A stretch of 14,406 nt of DNA, taken from positions 1 to 14,406 of the forward strand of contig JAHIZR010000281.1 in NCBI GenBank assembly GCA_018814465.1, read 5' to 3'. Position 1 is the stretch's first letter; each line of letters opens with the position of its first letter. Source of the DNA: a bacterium. Its GTDB lineage: Bacteria > Electryoneota > RPQS01. Shown here piece by piece: positions 6,901 through 12,721 of this stretch. The notes beneath the pieces are model-generated. The model worked only from the letters and a program-made list of their open reading frames with translations. It was not told where the DNA came from and did no database searches. The translations under genes and the position numbers were made by a program.

Positions 6901-8671
6901 TGATTGGAATCGGATCCTCGCACGTCGCGCCCTGCGGGCATGGCGAACAGTTCATAGTAATACGATAGTCGAGTGGAACCGGAATCCCTGAGTAATCAAT
7001 CGGGTGCAATTCGATGGCATATGTTCCGCTGTCAAGGCAATAGCTGAATTCTCCGGTACTGCAGCTTCCAAATCCCCAAGTTAATTCAAGAATGTTGACA
7101 CAGGAAATGGGATCGATTATCCGAAAATTAGTTCTCGCTTCAGTTGAGATGATAAAGTTGACCATCGTTTGCGAATCGAGCGTGAAGACAATCGCGTCAA
7201 TATCTCGCTCAGGTATACCTTCGCGTACATAGGTAAACAGTTCTCCAAAAAAGCTCTCGCCGCACTCAATCGTATCCACGCACGAAACAGGGCATCCGAA
7301 CTGGATTGCCGTACTGCATCCTCCGTTGCAGTCGTTCATGGCATGGGACGTATCCGGTACTTCCTCGCATTCTTCGACATCTCCACACGAAGCGACATCG
7401 CAAGTAGGACATTTCCCTACTTCCAGAATGTAATCTCCCGAGGCGCCTCCGTAACCATCTACAACGATATAATAGGTATGACCTGTTGATAAAGTAACAC
7501 ATTCAAGAAGAGAGCGATATGATCCCAATGATCCCGGGCAAGGAGATGCATCGTCGTTGCAAGCTATCGGCGCACCTGAGCAAACATCTTCGTAAATAAA
7601 GAGTTTGGTATCGTAGTCGGAGCGACAGAGTCCGAAAGTCAGTTGCTCTGAAGCCGAAGGAGTATAACGATAGACCACATCGGGAGAAGTACTCCCCGTA
7701 TAGGGACAGGCGTAGTCATAATCATCCGTAAAGGTTGATGTATTGCCGAAGTTGACGGAAGGAACTGTGAGAGGAAAGGGGTCTGAGCAATTGTCACCCG
7801 GTTCATCGAGTGAGATTGTCCGAGGGCGGAGCGCGCGCAGCTCCTCTAATTGACGATCAATCTCGGTAACATCACCGTCCGCAATTTCTGTTTCCTTTCG
7901 CTCAGTAAGCAACGCATGTAACTCATCCTTTAGCGGATCAGTTTCAGAAATGTCAGGAACTGAAATCACGTCTGATTCCATATGCCGTCTGAGAGGTTGC
8001 GGAGGCAGAGGAATCGGTCCTTCGAATTCATGGGTTCTCCAAAGCTCAAACAGACGTGCTTCAATTTCCTTTGTCTCGCCGCCGTCCTCAGATGTCTTCC
8101 ATAGTCGCTTCAATAGGTTCCCGATCTCATCACCGATCGGACCTTCAGGCCATACTGGTTTTTGAGTTGCTGGTACCGGTTGTATCTGTTCAGGAACTGA
8201 TCCGGGAGACATACTGCTCGTGGTCGGCGCGTCCGCTTTAGCTCCTGTAGACTGCTTGCCTGACAATGGCAAGCGTGGCGACCGCACAGTGTTAATCATT
8301 GATTGCTTTGAGGGCAATTGCGAATAGAGTTCTATCAGGCGTTCACGAATTCTCAATACGTCGCTTTCGTTATTCACATTATTCAGCAACTCCAACTCCA
8401 GCATCTCTATCTCTACCTTGATGCCCCCGTAAGGTTCCTGGAGTTTCTTTCCCGTATCAAGTGGTCGAACGGTTTTGGGATCAACAGAGTATATATGAAC
8501 CGCGGTATCGAGTTTTGCAGGCCATTTTTGTATCGTCCGATCTGATATCGATTTGTTTTTTTTCGTACTTTTCGCAGTCGGATTGCTCTTTTCTGATACG
8601 ACCTTTTCCCCGGCGATGCCGAGCAGAAAAAGTGTGAAGAGTATCGTAAGACCGACCATCATTCGATTCAT
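725..8671 (-). CDS. Giant T9SS-secreted surface protein with PPC-like and Fn3-like repeats (2648 aa)
   Basis: The product is a very large secreted, probably surface-attached or adhesive protein. Order of parts: signal peptide at residues 1-21 or so (MNRMM then a hydrophobic stretch LTILFTLFLLGIAG); a charged, Pro-rich segment to about 290 with three related helical repeats; seven Cys-rich beta domains of the bacterial pre-peptidase C-terminal (PPC) type at about 293-1250; fourteen Fn3-like domains at 1253-2456; a spacer; and a T9SS type A sorting domain at 2561-2648. I found no protease, glycosidase or other catalytic motif, although PPC and Fn3 domains often accompany secreted enzymes. The start is fixed by AGGAGGT six bases upstream. 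The frame is unbroken for 7.9 kb and repeat units have diverged, so it looks like a maintained gene. Its neighbours give no functional clue. The hairpin at 522-567 probably ends its transcript. Architecture is certain; a role in adhesion or as a surface stalk is inference. Confidence 0.95.
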   Translation of the reverse strand: MNRMMVGLTILFTLFLLGIAGEKVVSEKSNPTAKSTKKNKSISDRTIQKWPAKLDTAVHIYSVDPKTVRPLDTGKKLQEPYGGIKVEIEMLELELLNNVNNESDVLRIRERLIELYSQLPSKQSMINTVRSPRLPLSGKQSTGAKADAPTTSSMSPGSVPEQIQPVPATQKPVWPEGPIGDEIGNLLKRLWKTSEDGGETKEIEARLFELWRTHEFEGPIPLPPQPLRRHMESDVISVPDISETDPLKDELHALLTERKETEIADGDVTEIDRQLEELRALRPRTISLDEPGDNCSDPFPLTVPSVNFGNTSTFTDDYDYACPYTGSTSPDVVYRYTPSASEQLTFGLCRSDYDTKLFIYEDVCSGAPIACNDDASPCPGSLGSYRSLLECVTLSTGHTYYIVVDGYGGASGDYILEVGKCPTCDVASCGDVEECEEVPDTSHAMNDCNGGCSTAIQFGCPVSCVDTIECGESFFGELFTYVREGIPERDIDAIVFTLDSQTMVNFIISTEARTNFRIIDPISCVNILELTWGFGSCSTGEFSYCLDSGTYAIELHPIDYSGIPVPLDYRITMNCSPCPQGATCEDPIPITDETQLVNQTTCGFGSDHIGYCLGFSYEISEDIVYEWTVTEEGDYSILLSPYETIYTGIALEDNCPPDGFGNCIAISTSDDPVPHGFNCLHLMPGTYFIYIDLWMPCIDTYDLGIARCLTCADPEPGDIVECEEIPDSSHARLDCNGGCNNDDAGGVNSFTIIEPGWLYVGQGFTYIGPSGSSYRDTDWYRFTLSQTEMIQITAVAEFPLLFGYLEHNCTAPSFIDFKTADLCSTATLISSQLAPGNYDVFIAPSAFSGYPVLSDYRFTFNTVGKTCDHPIEIEGLVSLTNQTTCGMVNDYENTCLGVYDGGEDVIYRWTVTQENTYRITLDPLGTSWTGIVLDDHCPPDASDCIAFSASFSGTHELRCLNLTPGTYYIMVDTWPSPNCIPAFDLTIELGDPPPVNSSCEAAEPLAVPGSIQGTTLCAPYANVPACPDPVTSRGVWYSVIGTGNALTATTCNAYTNFDTRLSVYACGCAELICVDGNDDDVACPYTTLLSTVSWCSAPGQEYLILVHGCGDYEGDFQLEISDDGTPCSGSICCLDIDAILPAPGLVAGPTGGAGNDCDLQPSEDALVEVTIPAGGYWNFSLCGSNFDTYLSIGTYCCVDNVCSNDDYLDCELSPLQSQCSCLNLVAGIYYVTIEGSGGASGTYVLDVNPGTAPPAVSNIVAEDEGCGQVEIVWDDLSDENGYAVLRNGISIGQTPMNDTTYVDVTAAPGTYNYNVYAFNNCGNGSLGVPNNGTLYAVLPVVQGVAATTDLCDTVRITWSDALNEIGYRVYRDGVQIGSDLPANTVFCEDLTANPWQSYSYDVRALNGPCEGEPSTQVAGESNAIPGSAVVVEATDGDCEITIVWGSIGEDIDTYYHRIYRDGLWMANAPQDTHQWIDETAAASTVYAYTVSTATACGEGPQSQPNNGFRDAAPFTPTSLTASDTLCAGIQLSWTDNSMNEQGFIINMPFSDPVTVAANETSYLDMSATPGQISGYSVYAFNECGVSGLSNEVDGFRLEETVQVTGLVAEDEQDCDYVRLDWDTAIHADGYYINRDTALLDSVDAAFEYYHDSTAVPGMVHTYSVAAYNRCGTATASEPDDGSLLVAPVAVTNLTASTADCDQVDLSWDGLAGVNFYKIYRDLNFVTTVPGGQSTFTDSPNPGTYTYHVSGVNSCGEGTWSEAVAGTRRDIPGAVNLTRIDTACDSIHLEWSSHAEADSYQVSVDGIAQLRTADTTGAFGFDDTDPHAFAVLAFNVCGAGPLSESVSSALLSPPNAPVIQSASNDHCDHVEVVWNDQSNDEDGFRIVRNDGQSDTASADMETFLDENAVPGTDYDYTVTAFNECGESAMSGPLSGMRRDVPEQVQNLTVDIECAVATINWNDVADETEYEIVLDEVSLTTLPADCTSLVTGIAAPGTHEFYIMARNECGDGEPSEPVFGDVDPALEQVQNLTASIDDCEHINLLWDAVAGAEAYLLYRDDAEMPFDSTGAGEEEYEDSPSPGVHTYTVAARDICGFGPESDPAEGVRRDVPEPVSDCTASDTSCTAIYLTWTDVTEELGYIVYRDGSWTPIDSLPADADAYADSEATPGDHFYAVYPYNDCGEGSMTGELATGLRRNVPGAVQNFTTPENNCTDITLTWDNLEDEDGYYLYSGDPPTLIATLGANVTSFVDTPLPGTYQYSITGFNGCGEGPSDDTIITILVDVPGQVGNVTASNDRCEEVLVSWNTAAGDVDGYEIFDETGSLGTVSAEVTTFMVTPCTIGLHLFQVAALNTICGTGPVSEGAEGVCHIPAGTATEITAGSGVCDSILVQWADAPGEVDEYLVYRDGEQVGTALLTEYYDTGVDDAGLHEYYVRAHNNVCGTDSASETAQGQARTLAIVTSELPDTVHCGEIIDVMLDHCAEIEMDSVFVSFEEGAHEFILVLTPPQDEIQIEIPVIDSTIISGNRITIVSIRSERRDTLETEEFVIDCSESVNPGTGTLPTEFFMTQNYPNPFNPSTTIQFGLPHVSDVSIRIFDILGREVDQIVSGSIDAGHHSINWDCRTCSSGIYLIVMEASGFRSVKKAMFLR
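1304..4915 (-). repeat. Tandem array of 14 Fn3-like domains, each with two conserved cysteines
   Basis: Residues 1253-2456 divide into 14 units averaging 86 residues. Each opens with P..V..L.A....C..V.L.W, continues with a Y.IYRDG-type strand and a Y.DS.A.PGTY.Y.V strand, and closes with A.N.CG.G..S. This is the fibronectin type III beta-sandwich pattern. The cysteine just before the conserved Trp and the one in the late N-x-C-G turn occur in all 14 units, an invariant pair probably joined by a disulfide. Linkers between units often read RRDVP or similar. Units are diverged throughout, so the array is old rather than a recent expansion. Domain type is assigned by pattern; the disulfides are inferred. 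Confidence 0.88.
4916..7795 (-). repeat. Seven Cys-rich PPC-like beta domains, including an internal duplication
   Basis: Residues 293-1252 hold seven related beta domains. Complete ones share C...P.......G.T....D......C......DVVYR.T......T......SDYDT.L.IY...C........ND......C........L..G.YYI.VDG.......Y.L.V, the pattern of bacterial PPC domains. Two of them (ending near residues 450 and 740) are followed by the same linker, ECEE[VI]PD[TS]SHA..DCNGGC, and then a variant domain beginning near a DTDWYRFTL-like or DIDAIVFTL strand. This points to an ancestral two-domain unit that was duplicated. The sixth (from about 994) and seventh (about 1133-1250) are independent members. The many cysteines suggest disulfides and export to an oxidising place. 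Confidence 0.78.
7815..8430 (-). repeat. Three helical repeats in the N-terminal segment of the giant protein
   Basis: Between the signal peptide and the first beta domain, three segments share a two-helix pattern: an I..EL..LL... helix, a short polar turn with E/D/N, then E.EI..RL.EL. They start near residues 81, 177 and 243, each about 35-40 residues, separated by Ser/Thr/Pro-rich linkers. The pattern suggests a short antiparallel coiled coil repeated three times. I do not recognise the family. Similarity is modest and judged by eye. Confidence 0.5.
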
Positions 8672-8677
8672 GAGTTT

Positions 8678-8684
8678 ACCTCCT
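8678..8684 (-). promoter_or_regulatory. Shine-Dalgarno sequence AGGAGGT for the giant gene
   Basis: A perfect AGGAGGT lies six bases before the ATG at 8671 and decides this start over the later in-frame ATGs at codons 4 and 5. A canonical ribosome binding site is informative about the lineage, since most Bacteroidota genes do not use one. Confidence 0.9.
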
Positions 8685-9379
8685 GAAAATCTTTCAAACG
8701 AAAGGAACTCGATGATCTAATCATAGGGGAGAGTATGCAAAAGTGTTCGTCCCGTTATACGAAGAACAGATATTGTTAAATTCCGTCTATTATCCCGTAA
8801 GAATGTTACCGCCCTGTCTTTTTCTGCCTTCCTAATAGGTAATCCGGAATCTTGCTTGAGGAGACAAGCCACAGTATTCCTGTGGCTTGTTCAACGCATC
8901 TTGAGCTATCGTTGTTCAGCTCATAAGATACATGGATTATACTGAAATGACGGAGTTCACCGCCAATGGGGAAAAAGTGGCTTTGAGCGCGAATTGACTT
9001 CAAGGCAGGTACCCGATTGATGGCGGAATGGGTAGGCTAAATGGGGCATGGAAGGGGAGGACAGCATTGCCTACATATTAAGTTACACTGAACATGATGA
9101 AAACGCAAGAATTTTCGACCGCAAATTTCAAAATAACAGTGGATCAAAGTAAATCTTGGCAAGATTAGTTCAATTCTGAAGCTTAAATAAAAACAGTTAA
9201 CTGTGAATCAGTATAGGTCAAAGATCCGAATCTGCCGCAGATAGTAAGAGGCATGCAAGATAGCTCGGTTTGTAGTGTTTTTTACGTACACTGAAATATC
9301 ACGTTATCAATGGTTTTGATACGGTGAAAGGCGCATAATAGTGCGCATCACGTAAATCAATCGGTATAACTACATAGAG
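8685..9379. other. Gene-free region upstream of the giant gene
   Basis: About 700 bp in which I find no convincing gene. It should contain the leftward promoter of the giant gene, but no -35/-10 pair with proper spacing stands out. Small symmetrical sequences are present: ATGAT-CTA-ATCAT at 8712-8724, about 40 bases before the giant gene's start; an 11-bp hairpin at 8864-8890; the 12-bp palindrome ACAGTTAACTGT at 9193-9204; and GCGCA-TAATAG-TGCGC at 9331-9346. A 65-codon minus-strand frame at 8806-9003 contains the hairpin and resembles no protein I know. Short plus-strand frames near 8932 and 9091 are about 20-25 codons and unsupported. Confidence 0.5.
8864..8890. other. Perfect 11-bp hairpin
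   Basis: ACAAGCCACAG at 8864-8874 pairs fully with CTGTGGCTTGT at 8880-8890 around a 5-base loop. It is terminator-like in shape, but neither strand is followed by a good T tract (minus: TCTCCTC; plus: TCAACGC), and no gene ends just before it. It could be a degraded terminator of a lost gene or a structured leader element of the giant gene. Confidence 0.5.
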
Positions 9380-9417
9380 AATTACCCTTGTCAAGTATAT
9401 ACTTAACAAGGGTAATT
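9380..9417 (-). terminator. Hairpin, candidate terminator of the efflux operon (part of repeat B)
   Basis: AATTACCCTTG at 9380-9390 pairs with CAAGGGTAATT at 9407-9417, and an inner stem (AAGTA with TACTT, 9393-9397 and 9400-9404) continues towards the tip. Compared with the hairpin of copy A, the outer arm has changed on both sides (CAC/GTG there, TTA/TAA here) with pairing kept, so the structure itself has been conserved. On the minus strand it ends in GGGTAATTCTCT, a weaker U run than copy A. It lies about 210 nt after the pump gene's stop. Confidence 0.5.
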
Positions 9418-9419
9418 TA

Positions 9420-9439
9420 GTGGAGACGGCGGGAATAGA
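9420..9439 (-). other. tmRNA-3'-end-like block (possible attachment-site remnant), copy B
   Basis: Minus-strand reading TCTATTCCCGCCGTCTCCAC differs from copy A at two of twenty positions and is also close to the T-arm/acceptor 3' end of tmRNA; here the acceptor part GCCGTCTCCAC is the common form. As at copy A, no tmRNA body lies upstream and a hairpin follows. On the plus strand, GAGAC at 9423-9427 can also pair with GTCTC at 9448-9452, followed by TTTTTCT, an alternative small terminator-like fold that copy A keeps only in part. Confidence 0.4.
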
Positions 9440-9628
9440 ATCATTCGTCTCTTTTTCTGTTCTGAACGTAAAACGCCGAAACTTGGCATCATTTTCCAGA
9501 CGCCCAAACCGGCGGAGTGCTACCTAAGTTCCTAATTTAACCTCTAAATTCCTCTCAGTTTGGCACATTAACGTACACTCGGGTTTTGAACTAATTATTA
9601 GCGAACCCAAAAGATCTATTTCTGATAC

Positions 9629-12600
9629 TTACCTGGTTCTCCCCTTTCCATACTTCAGGTATAGTGCAGGCACAACAATCATGTTCAATGCTGTGGAAGA
9701 CAACAGACCACCAAGAATGACGATAGCCATGGGCGTTTCGATTTCCTTGCCGGGCTGGCCTCCACCAAGAGCCAGCGGAATGAGCGCCAAGCCTGCACAG
9801 AGCGCCGTCATCAGAATCGGGCTCATTCGCTCCATGCTACCCTGAACAATTGCATCAGTCCTTGACTTGTCTTCCTCGTCCATCAGGTGATGGTAATGTG
9901 AAATCAACAGGATGCCGTTTCTGGCTGCGATTCCGAACAGTGCTACAAAACCGACCAGACTGGCAATCGATACAATTCCATCCGTCATTCCAATCGCAAA
10001 CACGCCTCCAATCAACGAAAGAGGTAGATTTACCATTACCAAAAGTGCATCCCGGAAGTTGCCGAATTCCGTGAAGAGTAGAATCAGAATCGCCAGAATG
10101 GATAGAATAGTAAGCGCGAAGATCGTGCGGCTGGCAGACTGCGCACTTTCAAACTGACCGCCATACGAAACAAAATAGCCCTCCGGCAATTCCACATTCG
10201 CCGCGACCGCCTGTTGTACATCATTCACAACATCACCTAAGGCACGTTCCGCGACATTTGCTTGAACAACAATCTTCCGGCTCACGTTCTCTCGCGAGAT
10301 CATGTTCGGACCGGTTGAGCGATACACGGATGCCAGTTCACCAAGCGGCACGAAATGTCCGGTCGGTGTGTAAAAGGGCGCACGCAGAATCGCGGACGTG
10401 TCCGCGCGCGCGGATTCGTCATAACGCACGATCAACTCAAAGGCAAACTGTCCTTCCAGAATCTGGCCCGCCACTGATCCATTGAAAGCGGTCTCAATCG
10501 CCTCAGCAAGCTCTACAGGTTTCACACCATATTGCGCCATCGCCTCGCGGTTCATCTCAATCCGCAACTGCGGCACGGCAATCTGCGGTTCAACAGAGAG
10601 ATCAACTACGCCCGGCACGGTTTCCATTTGTGCCTTGATCTTCTCAGCGATACTGCGAAGCTCGGTCAGATTTTCGCCGAAGATTTTTACGGCAATCGCC
10701 GCCTGGGTTCCACTCAGCATATGGTCAATGCGATGAGAAATCGGCTGGCCGAGGCTGATAAAGGTTCCCGGTACCAGTGCCAGCCGTTCACGCAGGTCTT
10801 CCAGCATTTTCTCTTTGTCGATATCCGGTGCAAGTCGCGCTTCCATCTCTGTACCGTTTGAACTCAGAGCATGCTCGTCTAACTCTCCTCGACCGGTTCT
10901 TCGGGCGACGCTTTCCACATCCGGATGCGACAGCACGATCTCTTCGATCATCCTGCCGATTTGATGAGACTCAGACAACGACGTTCCCGGAGGCGCTACA
11001 GCGATCACCGTCAGCGAACCTTCATTGAATTCCGGCAGAAAGGCATGACCAAATCCCGCATAGAGACCCACGGCAATCACCAGCAGCACCAGCGATAACA
11101 CAATCACAATTTTGCTGTGTTTCAAGGCGAAATCCAGCGCGGGTCGATAGGCACTCTTCAGAATTCTTACCAGCCAGGACTCGCGTTCAATCTGCTTGGT
11201 TTTCAGCTTTCCCAGCAGATAATAGCTCATTGCTGGAACAACCGTTACCGCAACGAATAGAGAGCCCAGTATCGAGACGACGAAGGCAATACCCAGCGGT
11301 CGCAGCAACCTGCCTTCCACACCTGAGAGGAAGAACAGTGGCGTGAACACGGCAATGATGATGAAGGTTGCGATTACAATCGGCTTGCGCACCTCAATCG
11401 ACGCCTCGTAAATGACCTCGAAGATTGACCGCCGCTTTCCTTCGGAAGCCTGCGCATTCAACCGCAATCTCCGATAGACGTTTTCCACGTCAATGATCGC
11501 ATCGTCAACCAGCAGTCCGATTGCAATTGACAAACCTCCCAGCGTCATCGTGTTGATGGTGCTGCCCATTAGATTCAGGGTGAACGCTGCCACCACCAGC
11601 GACAGCGGAATTGCCGTCAGGCTGATAACCGTTGTGCGGATATTCGCCAGGAACAGCAGCAGAATGATCGTCACCAGGATGGCGCCATCCCGCAGGGCAT
11701 GCAGCACATTTCCAATCGCCACATTGATGAAATTCGCCTGTTGGAATACATCGGTACGAATCTTGATATCCGCCGGTGCCAGGCTCTGAATCTCGGCAAT
11801 TGCCTTTTCGATGCGTTCAGTCAGTTCAAGCGTGTTCGCCATCGGTTGCTTCTGCACGGACAGAATGACCGCGTCTTTGCCGTCTACCGATGCGGTTCCC
11901 AAGGGCACACCACCGCCTATCTGAACATCCGCAACCTGTTCGATTAAAACAGGCGTTCCCTTCTTCGTTGTGACAACCGTCCTGCGCAAATCATCCAGCG
12001 TTTCAGCACGCCCGATGCCGCGAATCAAGTATTCCTGACCGCTTTGGAGCAGAAATCCGCCGGTTGTATTCTCACTGGACAGCCGCGCCGCTTCTTCTAC
12101 CTGCTCCAGCGAGACGCCATGTGCCAGCAGCCGCTCAGGCTTTACCATAATCTGGTACTGCTTCACCTGCATGCCGATAGGCACAACCTGCGCCACTCCC
12201 GGAATTGCCAGCAATCGCCTGCGCAGGAAATTATCCGAATAGGCGCGCATGTCAATCGGCGCTAGCGAATCACTGGTTACCGTGATCAGCATCACTTCTC
12301 CCATGATAGAGGAGATTGGTGCCAATATCGGCGGTTCCATATGCGGCGGCAAGGAATTCACTACCGACTGCAGCCGCTCATTCACGAGCTGTCTCGCCTG
12401 CAGAATATCAGTTCCCCAAGTGAATTCAACCCAGACAAACGCCATCCCAGTCGTGATCGACGACCTGACACGACGCACTCCAGTCGCACCGTTCATGGCT
12501 GACTCAATTGGAAACGCGACCAGACTTTCAATCTCCTCGGGCGCCAGCCCGTGCACATCCGCCATAATCGTCACCGTCGGCGCGGTCAACTCGGGGAAAA

Positions 12601-12712
12601 TATCTATCGGCATCTGCTGCGCGACATAGATTCCGCTGAAAAGAATCACAACTGCCGCAAGCAATACATGAAATCGCTTCTCCAGTGATTTTCGAATCAT
12701 CCAGTTAAACAT
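9629..12712 (-). CDS. Heavy-metal-type RND efflux pump, inner-membrane permease (CzcA/CusA-like)
   Basis: Inner-membrane proton-driven pump of a tripartite efflux system; 1027 residues is normal for CzcA/CusA-type RND proteins. A transmembrane segment near residues 13-32 is followed by IDIFPELTAPTV, LAPEEIESLVAFPIE and VRRVRSSITTG, all typical of this family. Helix groups flank the two large periplasmic loops, and near the C-terminus come GNFRDALLVMVNLPL, FGIAARNGILLISHYHH and PGKEIETPMAIVILGGLLSS. Helix 4 reads GLLVDDAIIDVENVYRRL (399-416): D403 and E410 match the conserved acidic residues of CzcA (D408, E415), the position of CzcA D402 is Ala, and D404 and D408 are extra acids. The substrate cannot be told: divalent Zn/Co/Cd/Ni or Cu/Ag are all possible. 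The start follows a GGGGGAG ribosome site and lies 9 nt after the adaptor's stop, so the genes are co-transcribed. Confidence 0.93.
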   Translation of the reverse strand: MFNWMIRKSLEKRFHVLLAAVVILFSGIYVAQQMPIDIFPELTAPTVTIMADVHGLAPEEIESLVAFPIESAMNGATGVRRVRSSITTGMAFVWVEFTWGTDILQARQLVNERLQSVVNSLPPHMEPPILAPISSIMGEVMLITVTSDSLAPIDMRAYSDNFLRRRLLAIPGVAQVVPIGMQVKQYQIMVKPERLLAHGVSLEQVEEAARLSSENTTGGFLLQSGQEYLIRGIGRAETLDDLRRTVVTTKKGTPVLIEQVADVQIGGGVPLGTASVDGKDAVILSVQKQPMANTLELTERIEKAIAEIQSLAPADIKIRTDVFQQANFINVAIGNVLHALRDGAILVTIILLLFLANIRTTVISLTAIPLSLVVAAFTLNLMGSTINTMTLGGLSIAIGLLVDDAIIDVENVYRRLRLNAQASEGKRRSIFEVIYEASIEVRKPIVIATFIIIAVFTPLFFLSGVEGRLLRPLGIAFVVSILGSLFVAVTVVPAMSYYLLGKLKTKQIERESWLVRILKSAYRPALDFALKHSKIVIVLSLVLLVIAVGLYAGFGHAFLPEFNEGSLTVIAVAPPGTSLSESHQIGRMIEEIVLSHPDVESVARRTGRGELDEHALSSNGTEMEARLAPDIDKEKMLEDLRERLALVPGTFISLGQPISHRIDHMLSGTQAAIAVKIFGENLTELRSIAEKIKAQMETVPGVVDLSVEPQIAVPQLRIEMNREAMAQYGVKPVELAEAIETAFNGSVAGQILEGQFAFELIVRYDESARADTSAILRAPFYTPTGHFVPLGELASVYRSTGPNMISRENVSRKIVVQANVAERALGDVVNDVQQAVAANVELPEGYFVSYGGQFESAQSASRTIFALTILSILAILILLFTEFGNFRDALLVMVNLPLSLIGGVFAIGMTDGIVSIASLVGFVALFGIAARNGILLISHYHHLMDEEDKSRTDAIVQGSMERMSPILMTALCAGLALIPLALGGGQPGKEIETPMAIVILGGLLSSTALNMIVVPALYLKYGKGRTR

Positions 12713-12714
12713 AT

Positions 12715-12721
12715 CTCCCCC
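12715..12721 (-). promoter_or_regulatory. Ribosome binding site GGGGGAG for the RND pump
   Basis: GGGGGAG fills most of the 9-nt gap between the adaptor stop codon and the pump's ATG at 12712, two bases before the start. Spacing is short but the purine run is the only candidate and supports this start. Confidence 0.6.

Larger units (their letters stand above)
9380..9590 (-). repeat. Long intergenic repeat, copy B
   Basis: This is the partner of copy A (522-697), in the same orientation and 8.85 kb away. It has the same order of blocks, with an extra segment of about 40 bases at roughly 9460-9512 between the CTCTTTTTCTG and AGTGCTACCTAAGT blocks. The last shared block (GGCACATTAACGT...GGGTTTTG, about 9561-9588) differs from copy A by substitutions and a one-base gap. 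The copies are old: conserved blocks are about 85-90 percent identical by eye and the sequence between them has drifted. It fills most of the space downstream of the RND pump gene. Confidence 0.72.

Noticed and set aside
725..8671. Giant gene as an assembly chimera or pseudogene
   Set aside because: The frame is open throughout, starts with an ideal ribosome site and signal peptide, and ends in an intact sorting domain.
8806..9003. 65-codon minus-strand frame upstream of the giant gene
   Set aside because: It contains the 11-bp perfect hairpin, shows no family resemblance, and its composition looks non-coding.
522..9417. Integron cassette with attC sites (GCTTAAC/ACTTAAC motifs in the hairpins)
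   Set aside because: RYYYAAC-like strings sit near the hairpin tip rather than at the ends of an attC fold, no matching second core site is found, and a 7.9-kb gene is far too long for a usual cassette.
12249..12629. 126-codon plus-strand frame and other plus-strand frames over the efflux genes
   Set aside because: They are antisense to a well-conserved RND pump and adaptor and encode nothing recognisable.
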